Source: Streptomyces liliifuscus (lineage in GTDB: Bacteria > Actinomycetota > Actinomycetes > Streptomycetales > Streptomycetaceae). Taken from it: a stretch of DNA of 64,000 nt. A program made the translations under genes and the position numbers. Where the stretch lies: the NCBI RefSeq assembly GCF_016598615.1, contig NZ_CP066831.1, positions 4,836,001 through 4,900,000 on the forward strand. Reading direction: 5' to 3'. The notes under the pieces were generated by a model. It ran no database searches. It was given only the letters and a program-made list of their open reading frames with translations, and had not been told where the DNA came from. Shown here piece by piece: positions 32,480-39,530 of the stretch (positions within the stretch are counted from its first letter, which is position 1; every line of letters starts with the position of its first letter).

Positions 32480-33703
32480 ATGAATACGCTCTGGCACATG
32501 GCCGACTCCACAGCGCCCGCGGACCCCGCGGCACAGCCCCTCGCCGACCGCCCCGTGTACGTCATCGGCGGCGGCCCGGGCGGTCTCGCGGCGGCGCACG
32601 CGCTGCGCGCCCAGGGCGTACGCGCCGTCGTGCTCGAGAAGTCCGAACGTGTCGGGGCGTCCTGGCGAAGGCACTACGACCGGCTCCATCTGCACACCAC
32701 ACGGCGGCTGTCCGGGCTGCCGGGGCTGCCGATGCCGCGCTCGTTCGGGCGGTGGGTGTCGCGCGACAACGTGGTGCGGTATCTGGAGAAGTACGCCGAG
32801 TACCACGAGCTGGAGATCGTCACGGGTGTCGAGGTCTCCCGCGTGGAGCCCTCCGCGGACGGCAGCGGCTGGCTCCTGCACGCCACCGGCGGGCGGGAGC
32901 TGACCGGCAGCGCGGTGGTCGTCGCCACCGGGTACAACCACACGCCCCACGTGCCGGACTGGCCCGGCCGCGACGCGTTCAAGGGCGAACTCCTGCACGC
33001 GGGCGAGTACCGCAACCCCGCCCCCTACGCCGGACGCGACGTCCTCGTCGTCGGGATCGGCAACACCGGCGCCGAGATCGCCGTCGACCTCGTCGAGGGC
33101 GGCGCCTCGCGCGTACGGCTCTCGGTGCGGACCGCGCCCCACATCGTGCGCCGGTCGACGGCCGGCTGGGCGGCCCAGTTCACCGGGATCCTCTGCCGGC
33201 GGCTGCCGGTCGGCCTGGTGGACCGGATGGCCGGGCCGCTGGCCAAGGTCAGCGTGCCCGACCTGTCGGCGCAGGGGCTGCCGCGACCCGACACCGGGCT
33301 GTACTCCCGTGTGAACGAAGGGGCCATCCCCGTGCAGGACGTCGGCCTGATCGACGCCGTCCGCAAGGGGCGCGTCGAGGTCGTGTCCGCGGTCGACGGC
33401 TTCGAGGACGGCAAGGTCGTCCTCGCGAACGGCGACCGGGTCGGCCCGGACGTCGTGATCGCCGCGACCGGTTACCGGCGCTCCCTTGAGGGCGTCGTCG
33501 GCCACCTCGACGTCCTGGACGCCCGGGGCCGCCCGGTGGTACACGGCCCCCACACCCCGAAGAACGCCCCCGGCCTCTACTTCACCGGCTTCACCAACCC
33601 CATCAGCGGCATGTTCCGCGAACTCTCCATAGACGCCGAAAAGATCGCAAAAGCGATATCCCGAGACAGAGACCACCGACTCCCGTCCCGCCTCACACAC
33701 TGA
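32480..33703 (+). CDS. Flavin-containing monooxygenase (FAD/NADPH-dependent)
   Basis: A 407-residue FAD-dependent monooxygenase-like protein. It has an N-terminal FAD-binding GxGxxG (VIGGGPGGLAAAHAL), a second NADPH-binding site (VVGIGNTGAEIAVDL) and a segment VVVATGYNHTPHVPDWPG between them. The Baeyer-Villiger fingerprint (FxGxxxHxxxWP) is replaced by FKGELLHAGEYRNP, so it is closer to the FMO group. The first ATG is used; one 18 bases later is equally possible, neither having a strong ribosome site. It may share the operator region with the divergent DoxX-DUF35 operon. A hydroxylation step on the pathway is inferred. Confidence 0.82.
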   Translation: MNTLWHMADSTAPADPAAQPLADRPVYVIGGGPGGLAAAHALRAQGVRAVVLEKSERVGASWRRHYDRLHLHTTRRLSGLPGLPMPRSFGRWVSRDNVVRYLEKYAEYHELEIVTGVEVSRVEPSADGSGWLLHATGGRELTGSAVVVATGYNHTPHVPDWPGRDAFKGELLHAGEYRNPAPYAGRDVLVVGIGNTGAEIAVDLVEGGASRVRLSVRTAPHIVRRSTAGWAAQFTGILCRRLPVGLVDRMAGPLAKVSVPDLSAQGLPRPDTGLYSRVNEGAIPVQDVGLIDAVRKGRVEVVSAVDGFEDGKVVLANGDRVGPDVVIAATGYRRSLEGVVGHLDVLDARGRPVVHGPHTPKNAPGLYFTGFTNPISGMFRELSIDAEKIAKAISRDRDHRLPSRLTH

Positions 33704-33716
33704 CCCGCGCCCTTCA

Positions 33717-33840
33717 GGGGCGCGGGGAACTGCGCAGTCTTTTGGCTTTCAGGGGCGCGGGGAACTGCGCAATCCTTTCGCTTTCAGGGGCGCGGGGAAC
33801 TGCGCAATCCTTTCGCTTTCAGGGGCGCGGGGAACTGCGC
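33717..33840. repeat. Four tandem copies of the 19-bp repeat at 35-bp period
   Basis: GGGGCGCGGGGAACTGCGC at 33717, 33752, 33787 and 33822, exactly 35 bp apart, with near-identical 16-bp spacers (AATCCTTTCGCTTTCA type). Array looks amplified by slippage. It lies between convergent genes. Confidence 0.95.
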
Positions 33841-33899
33841 GACCGGCCCCCACCGGCCCGCAGCCAAAGAACAACCCCTCCCCACCCCCCGCGGAGCGC

Positions 33900-35231
33900 C
33901 TAGTTCACAACAAGGCTCGCCGAGTTGTTCGAACCGACCGGGTCGAACGGGAAACTGTCCCCCCGCTCCGGACGAACCGTGACCGCCCCACTCGCCCCGG
34001 GCACCACCGCATCCACACGCAGCTTGAACGCGTACGCACGCTCCGCACTCTCCGAAACCCAGTACGGCAGGTTGCACACATAACGCGGGGCCCCCGTGGA
34101 CCCCGGGTAGTAACCACCGTCCAGCGTCCGCGGGAAGCAACCGGAAGGCACTCCGGTCACCGTCGTGCCCTGCGGAACACGCAGGTCGACACTGGCCACC
34201 GGGTCACCGGAGCCGAGGTTGCCGACCCAGGCCGGCCCATTGTTCCGGAAGGCGATCGAGGCCGTCACCGTGTCACCGGCGGCACCCGAGACCGCGGCAC
34301 CGCGCACCGCGAAGTCCGCCGTGTTGGCGGCCCCGATCTGCAGCGCCACATAGTTGTCGTCGTTCCAGAGGTCGGTGGCACCGCCACCGGGCTCGACGCT
34401 CAGGTCCAGCCGCTCGTTGAACGCGTGCTCCGCGATCGCCACCTTCAGCGGCTCGGGCAGCTCGAACGACTCACCGGGCGCGAGGACTTCGTCGAACGTG
34501 CAGGTGGCGTGCGCGACCGGAACGATGTCGGTGTACTCGCACTCGGGGTACGTCGACACGAAGTCGAGCCCGTAGGACGCGTACATCGTCAGCGTGAAGC
34601 CGTTCGACGCCTCGTTGCCCTTGTTGGACAGCGCGAACGGGATCGTCTCGGTCGTCCCCGGCTCGGTCTCGCCGATCGGCGGCTCGTCACGGATCGAGAG
34701 GTCGGGGCCCGACGCCACGGTGAGCGTCGTGTCGAAGCTGTCGTGCGGCGCCACGAGGGTGCCGTCCGGACCGCCGGTCGCGGTCGCCTCGTACGTGATC
34801 CGCCCCTGCGCACCGCCCGCGGCGCCGTCGGCCGCCCGCACCCCCAGATGGATCTGCCGGCTCTCGCCCTCCCCGACGACGGGCACGTCCGGTACGACGC
34901 ACACGGCGGTCGTGCCGCTCGGCGTGCAGTTGTCCGGCCAGGTCACCTCGGCGACCCCGGCGAGCCCCGAGACGTCAACGGTGAGCCTGCCGTCGGTCAC
35001 GGTGAAGTTGCTGTTGTCGTGATACATGCCCAGGTCGAGCGTCCGGGTCGGTGGCTCACCGCCGTCCGTGCCGAGCGGCAGGCTCTGCTCGTACGGCGCG
35101 TTGATCCACAGCTGGTCGGTCTCCGGTTCGTCGGCGGCCGCAGGCAGGGCCAGGCCCACCGTCAGCAGGCCGGTCATCGCACCGGTACAGGCTCCGAGGC
35201 GCAGGGCGCGCCGGACGGAGTCGGGTCTCAT
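33900..35231 (-). CDS. Secreted repeat-domain protein of unknown function
   Basis: A 443-residue exported protein. The N-terminus has a twin-Arg-like basic region (RRALRLG), a hydrophobic core and a cleavage site near PAAADEPETD. The rest has CARDB/DUF11-like, Ig-type beta-sandwich repeats (segments TETIPFALSNKGNEASNG and TASIAFRNNGPAWVGN) and paired cysteines. Such proteins are usually adhesin- or matrix-like and extracellular. The ATG follows GGGGGAGAC. No anchor or sorting signal is visible at the C-terminus. A 14-bp tandem repeat lies upstream. Function unknown. Confidence 0.78.
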   Translation of the reverse strand: MRPDSVRRALRLGACTGAMTGLLTVGLALPAAADEPETDQLWINAPYEQSLPLGTDGGEPPTRTLDLGMYHDNSNFTVTDGRLTVDVSGLAGVAEVTWPDNCTPSGTTAVCVVPDVPVVGEGESRQIHLGVRAADGAAGGAQGRITYEATATGGPDGTLVAPHDSFDTTLTVASGPDLSIRDEPPIGETEPGTTETIPFALSNKGNEASNGFTLTMYASYGLDFVSTYPECEYTDIVPVAHATCTFDEVLAPGESFELPEPLKVAIAEHAFNERLDLSVEPGGGATDLWNDDNYVALQIGAANTADFAVRGAAVSGAAGDTVTASIAFRNNGPAWVGNLGSGDPVASVDLRVPQGTTVTGVPSGCFPRTLDGGYYPGSTGAPRYVCNLPYWVSESAERAYAFKLRVDAVVPGASGAVTVRPERGDSFPFDPVGSNNSASLVVN

Positions 35232-35320
35232 GTCTCCCCCAAGGGACTCGGTCGTGTCTCCTTCGACATGTGCAACATCTAGACCAGCGTGGGTGGTTGA
35301 AGGTTGCGCCCGGACTGTGC

Positions 35321-35452
35321 GGAACCTGTGCGCCGGGTCCAGGACCGGATGCACCGGACCGGATGCGCCGGAGCGGACACGCCGAGCCGGTTGCGCCGTA
35401 CCGAACACGCCGGACCGGACGCGCCGAGCCGGATGCGCCGGACCGGATGCGC
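35321..35452. repeat. 14-bp tandem repeat (minisatellite), about 9 units
   Basis: A unit of the form GGACCGGATGCGCC runs head to tail from 35342 in eight copies (the last 13 bp), with one more copy at 35321 and a half-unit between. Units differ by a few bases. Confidence 0.9.
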
Positions 35453-35532
35453 GGACCGCGCGGGTTCCCGGGCAGGCGCCGCCGGGTACAAACCCTGTGC
35501 TCGCCACAAGTTCTTTGCGTGCAGACCCGTTC

Positions 35533-35547
35533 CTGACGCGCCGTCAG
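35533..35547. promoter_or_regulatory. Regulon operator site 7
   Basis: CTGACGCGCCGTCAG, right half perfect, left half 6 of 7; 56 bases upstream of the NDP-forming acyl-CoA synthetase. Confidence 0.75.
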
Positions 35548-35556
35548 TTCAGTAAT

Positions 35557-35571
35557 CTGACACTGCGTCAG
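35557..35571. promoter_or_regulatory. Regulon operator site 8
   Basis: CTGACACTGCGTCAG, 24 bp centre to centre from site 7, 32 bases upstream of the start. Both outer arms (CTGAC and GTCAG) are intact. Confidence 0.7.
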
Positions 35572-35603
35572 TTATTGGCAGCCACACAGGAGCGGGCGGA
35601 CCG

Positions 35604-37829
35604 ATGCTTGGATCAACCCACGGCACCCTCACCACCGACTCCCGCCGGGCCCGCGTCATCGCCTGCGGCGAGCAACCGGCCCCTGCCGTGCACGGCAGGC
35701 CCGCCGCCACCGACGACCTCGACGTCAGCGGCCGGCCGCTGTACGCCGGCGTACCCGATCTGGACCGCTTCTTCCGCCCCGAACGCGTGGCCGTCGTCGG
35801 CGCCTCGGACGCCGAGGGGCGCCCGAACACCGGCATCACCCGGCAACTGCTCGCCTGGTCCGAGCGGGTCGGCGCGCGGCTGTATCCGGTGCATCCGACG
35901 CGTGAGTCGGTCTTCGGCATCCCGTGCGTCGCCGCCGTCGGGGAGCTGCCCGAAGAGGTCGACCTGGCCGTGCTGCTGGTCTCCGATCCGCTGCCCGTGA
36001 TCGAGGAACTCGCCGAGGCCAAGGTGAGGTTCGCGGTCGCGTTCGCCTCCGGGTTCGCCGAGACGGGCGCGGAGGGAGCCGCCGCGCAGGCCCGGCTCGC
36101 CGCCGCCGTGGAGCGGTCCGGGCTGCGGCTGCTCGGCCCGAACACCAACCTCAACGCCTTTGAGAAGTTCCGAGAGGATCTGGACGGTCCCGCGATCGCG
36201 CTGATCACCCAGTCCGGGCACCAGGGGCGTCCCGTCTTCACCATGCAGGAGCTGGGCGTACGGCTCTCGCACTGGGCGCCCACCGGCAACGAGGCCGATC
36301 TGGAGTGCGCCGACTTCATCTCCTACTTCGCCGAGCAGCCCGAGGTCGGTGCCATCGCCTGTTACGTCGAGGGGCTCAAGGACGGGCGGTCCTTCCTGCT
36401 CGCCGCGGACCGGGCGGCGCGGCGCGGGGTGCCGGTGGTGGCGGTGAAGGTCGGCCGCACCGAGACCGGCGCCCGTACGGCCGCCTCGCACACCGGCAAG
36501 CTGACCGGCGCCGACGCGGTGGTGGACGCGGCGATGCGGCAGTACGGCGTGATCCGTGTCGACGGTCTCGACGAACTCCAGGACACGGCCGCGTTGTTGG
36601 CGCGGGCCCGCCCCCCGTCCGCCGACGGGGTGGTCGTCTACTCCATCTCGGGCGGCACGGGTGCGCACTTCTCGGACCTGGCGTCGGAGGCGGGGCTCTG
36701 TCTGCCCACGCTGTCGGCCGGCAAGCAGGCCGAACTGCACGAGTGGATACCCGAGTATCTGGACGTGTCCAACCCCGTCGACAACGGTGGGCATCCGGTG
36801 GGCGACTGGCGTGGCCGGAAGATCATCGACGCGATCCTGGCGGACCCGGCGGTGGGGGTGTTGATCTGTCCGATCACGGGTCCCTTCCCGCCGATGAGCG
36901 ACAAACTGGCGCAGGATCTGGTGGACGCGGCGGAACAGACGGACAAGCTGGTGTGTGTGGTGTGGGGGTCGCCCGTCGGCACGGAGGCCGCGTACCGGGA
37001 GACGTTGCTCGGGTCGTCCCGCGTGGCCACGTTCCGTACGTTCGCGAACTGCATCACGGCGGTGCGGGCCCATCTGGAGCACGCGCGGTTCTCCTCGTTC
37101 TACCGCTCGCCGTTCGACGAGGCGCCGCGTACGTCGTCTCCCTCGTTCCGCAAGGCGCAGGCGCTGATGCGGCCGGGGCAGCAGTTGAGCGAGCACGCGG
37201 CGAAGCAGTTGCTGCGGGCGTACGGGATTCGCGTGCCGCGGGAGCAGTTGGTGACCAGTGCCGCGGCGTCCGTCCGGGCGGCGGGGCTCGTCGGGTACCC
37301 CGTCGTGATGAAGGCCTCCGGGGCGCAGCTCGCCCACAAGACCGAACTCGGCCTGGTGAAGATCGGGTTGACCTCCGCGAGTCAGGTCCGCGACGCGTAT
37401 CGCGACCTCACGGACATCGCGCGGTACGAGGATGTGCCGCTCGACGGGGTGCTGGTGTGCCAGATGGTGGAGCCCGGTGTCGAGATGGTCGTGGGTGTCA
37501 CGCAGGACGCGCTGTTCGGGCCGACGGTGACGGTGGGGTTGGGCGGGGTGCTCGTGGAGGTGCTGCGGGATACGGCTGTGGGGGTGCCGCCGTTCGGGGA
37601 GGATCAGGCGCGGGCGATGTTGTCGGAGCTCCGCGGGCGGGCGCTGCTGGATGGCGTCCGCGGGCGGCCTCCGGCCGACCTCGACGCGCTCGTCGAGGTC
37701 GTGCTGCGGGTTCAGCGCATGGCGCTCGAACTGGACGGGGAGCTCTCCGAGCTGGACATCAATCCGTTGATGGTGCTGCCTCGGGGGCAGGGGGCGGTGG
37801 CCTTGGACGCGCTGGCGGTGTGCCGCTGA
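35604..37829 (+). CDS. NDP-forming acyl-CoA synthetase (acetate-CoA ligase family)
   Basis: A 741-residue protein with, in order, a CoA-binding domain (VAVVGASDAEGRPNTG), a succinyl-CoA-ligase-like domain with ALITQSGHQGRPVF, and a C-terminal ATP-grasp part (VVMKASGAQLAHKTELGLVKIGL). In the fused ACD family a phospho-His moves between domains; the His of SGHQG is a candidate. Such enzymes activate acids to CoA thioesters with ATP (ADP formed), or work in reverse. It is a third CoA-ligase activity in the regulon, besides the two AMP-forming ligases. ATG follows GGAGCGGGCGGACCG; two operators are upstream. Confidence 0.88.
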   Translation: MLGSTHGTLTTDSRRARVIACGEQPAPAVHGRPAATDDLDVSGRPLYAGVPDLDRFFRPERVAVVGASDAEGRPNTGITRQLLAWSERVGARLYPVHPTRESVFGIPCVAAVGELPEEVDLAVLLVSDPLPVIEELAEAKVRFAVAFASGFAETGAEGAAAQARLAAAVERSGLRLLGPNTNLNAFEKFREDLDGPAIALITQSGHQGRPVFTMQELGVRLSHWAPTGNEADLECADFISYFAEQPEVGAIACYVEGLKDGRSFLLAADRAARRGVPVVAVKVGRTETGARTAASHTGKLTGADAVVDAAMRQYGVIRVDGLDELQDTAALLARARPPSADGVVVYSISGGTGAHFSDLASEAGLCLPTLSAGKQAELHEWIPEYLDVSNPVDNGGHPVGDWRGRKIIDAILADPAVGVLICPITGPFPPMSDKLAQDLVDAAEQTDKLVCVVWGSPVGTEAAYRETLLGSSRVATFRTFANCITAVRAHLEHARFSSFYRSPFDEAPRTSSPSFRKAQALMRPGQQLSEHAAKQLLRAYGIRVPREQLVTSAAASVRAAGLVGYPVVMKASGAQLAHKTELGLVKIGLTSASQVRDAYRDLTDIARYEDVPLDGVLVCQMVEPGVEMVVGVTQDALFGPTVTVGLGGVLVEVLRDTAVGVPPFGEDQARAMLSELRGRALLDGVRGRPPADLDALVEVVLRVQRMALELDGELSELDINPLMVLPRGQGAVALDALAVCR

Positions 37830-37855
37830 GGGGGCGTGCGGTTTGTGTGTCGGGT

Positions 37856-38089
37856 GCGGGTGCGTTGTGGCTGGTCGCGCAGTTCCCCGCGCCCCTAAAA
37901 GATGCGCCTGCCGTTCGTCGTCGGGTCGGGGCCGCGACGGGGCATCCGATCGCAGCTGTGTCATCCCGGGCCTACGGGGTGCCCTCGGGAGGTCGTGCTG
38001 CGATCGGAAACCCCGACACGACCCCTTGCGCCGGGGGGCGACTGCCGCTGGGTGGGGCCGCGCCCCGTCAGGGGCGCGGGGAACTGCGC
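37856..38089 (+). repeat. Long inverted-repeat element, copy B
   Basis: About 234 bp almost matching the reverse complement of 19945-20196. It carries arms TCCGATCGCAG (37945) and CTGCGATCGGA (37998) and the 19-bp repeat at both ends (37877 forward, 38071 reverse). Confidence 0.8.
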
Positions 38090-38142
38090 GCTCGGCCCCC
38101 ACCGGGCGGGAAGGTGCGCACGGTCCTCAGCCAGGCTCTTCG

Positions 38143-38230
38143 GGGGCGCGGGGAACGGCGCAATCCTTTGGCTTTTAGGGGCGCGGGGAACTGCGCAGTC
38201 TTTTGGCTTTAGGGGCGTGGGGAACTGCGC
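38143..38230. repeat. Three degenerate 19-bp repeats at about 35-bp period
   Basis: Starts at 38143 (variant GAACGGCGC end), 38178 and 38212 (GCGTGG variant). Same period and spacer type (ATCCTTTGGCTTT) as the array at 33.7 kb. Confidence 0.85.
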
Positions 38231-38280
38231 GATCAGCCACAACGAAGCCGCACTCGTCCACGACCGGATCGGATCACCCC

Positions 38281-39060
38281 TTGATACTCCACACCACCAC
38301 CAACCACGTCTCCTGGATCACCCTCAACCGCCCGGAAGCCATGAACGCCCTCACCCCGGACCAACGCGACCACCTGATCCGGCTGTTCGAGGAAGCCTCC
38401 GCGGACCCGGACGTAAGGGCGGTCGTAGTCACGGCAACAGGCCGAGGCTTCTGCGCAGGCGCAGACCTCCGCGGCGGCGGCCCACGAACGGACCGAGTGG
38501 CCGGAGACGTAGCCCGAGTGATCAGGCAGGGAGCCCAACGCCTGATCACCGCAATCCTGGACTGCGAGAAACCAGTGATCGCGGCGGTGAACGGCACCGC
38601 GGCCGGCATAGGCGCCCACCTCGCCTACGCCTGCGACCTGGTCATAGCGGCCGAATCGGCAAGGTTCATAGAGGTGTTCGTACGCCGAGGCCTCGTCCCG
38701 GACGGCGCCGGCGCCTACCTCCTCCCCCGCCTGATAGGCCCCCAGCGGGCGAAGGAGCTGATGTTCTTCGGCGACGCCCTGACGGCCTCGGACGCGGAAC
38801 GCCTCGGGCTCGTCAACAGAGTCGTACCGGACGAGGAGTTGGAGAAGGCGGCCCGCACCTGGGCCGAACGCCTCGCAGCCGGACCCACCCGCTCGATCGC
38901 CCTCACCAAGCAACTGGTGAACGCGTCCCTGGACACCGACCGCTCGACCGCCCTCACCGCCGAGGCCACCGCACAGGAGATCAACACGACGACGGCGGAC
39001 GCGCAGGAAGGGGTGGCGTCGTTCGTGGAGCGCAGGGGACCAAAGTTCCACGGCCGCTGA
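38281..39060 (+). CDS. Enoyl-CoA hydratase/isomerase family protein (second copy)
   Basis: A 259-residue crotonase-fold protein: ITLNRPEAMNALTPDQR, GRGFCAGADLRGG and AAVNGTAAGIGAHLAYACDLVIA. The typical FxxxGLVPDGAGAYLLPRLIG stretch carries the second loop, where classical hydratases have Glu; here it is Asp in PDGAG, so isomerase or hydrolase activity should be kept open. The TTG start is the best fit, since the frame further upstream runs into repeat DNA. No operator copy is seen, but regulon genes surround it. A cell-death-like gene pair follows. Confidence 0.85.
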   Translation: MILHTTTNHVSWITLNRPEAMNALTPDQRDHLIRLFEEASADPDVRAVVVTATGRGFCAGADLRGGGPRTDRVAGDVARVIRQGAQRLITAILDCEKPVIAAVNGTAAGIGAHLAYACDLVIAAESARFIEVFVRRGLVPDGAGAYLLPRLIGPQRAKELMFFGDALTASDAERLGLVNRVVPDEELEKAARTWAERLAAGPTRSIALTKQLVNASLDTDRSTALTAEATAQEINTTTADAQEGVASFVERRGPKFHGR

Positions 39061-39146
39061 GCGCAGGCACCAGGCGAATCGCCTGTCAGCCCGCCCCAGA
39101 AGCAAGTAGCGTGACCCACGACACAACGGCTTTCGGGGGAGGCACC

Positions 39147-39530
39147 ATGAAGCTGGTTGTCGAGGCGGGGAGCCCCGCGTCAGCGGCGGACGAACTGGTA
39201 TCACTGGCGGACTGGCTGCGCCACGAGGACGAACTGCGCGGTCGGATCGGGCTGGAGCGGGCGAAGATCGAGGAAGGCCGGATGGGTGGGCTGCCCGAGG
39301 CCGTCGTCGTGGCGTTGTCCGGGGGAGGAGCCGCAACGGTACTGGCCAGGGCCGCCGTCGAGTGGGTCAAGCAGCGCCGGAGCGATGTCGTGCTCAAGGC
39401 GGTCCGGCCCAACGGGGAGACGTACGAGATCGAGGTACGCGGCACGAGGTCCCCCGAAGAACTGATCAGCGGATTCCACGAGTTCGTCCAGCGGAACCAG
39501 GCCGCCGCCGACAACTATGAGACTCCCTGA
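39147..39530 (+). CDS. EACC1-type effector-associated small protein
   Basis: A 127-residue protein resembling the effector-associated constant component EACC1 family found beside caspase-like or other effector genes in actinomycete conflict systems. The N-terminus is a short beta/helix region, then a helix-rich hydrophobic segment (GLPEAVVVALSGGGAATVLA) that may sit in the membrane, then a beta-rich tail (LKAVRPNGETYEIEV). ATG follows TTTCGGGGGAGGCACC. The next gene starts within its last 14 bases, so both are co-translated. Family assignment is from memory of the shape and context. Confidence 0.7.
   Translation: MKLVVEAGSPASAADELVSLADWLRHEDELRGRIGLERAKIEEGRMGGLPEAVVVALSGGGAATVLARAAVEWVKQRRSDVVLKAVRPNGETYEIEVRGTRSPEELISGFHEFVQRNQAAADNYETP

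Larger units (their letters stand above)
35232..35603. other. 372-base intergenic region with tandem repeat and two operators
   Basis: Between divergent genes, this holds the secreted-protein promoter side, a 14-bp minisatellite and, near its right end, two regulon operators before the acyl-CoA synthetase. Short frames through the minisatellite are low complexity and not credible as genes. Confidence 0.6.
37830..38280. other. 451-base intergenic region made of repeats
   Basis: Between the synthetase and the enoyl-CoA hydratase, nearly all of it is repeat DNA: long element copy B, then a short array. I see no credible gene or operator here. Confidence 0.7.

Noticed and set aside
33717..33840. 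CRISPR-like array of four 19-bp repeats
   Set aside because: The spacers are nearly identical to each other and only 16 bp, the repeat is the common intergenic repeat, and no cas gene is near.
37902..38060. Small protein gene inside the long repeat element (and its reverse in the 19.9-20.2 kb copy)
   Set aside because: The frame is carried by the repeated DNA, has no ribosome site, and the two copies differ by lengths not divisible by three.
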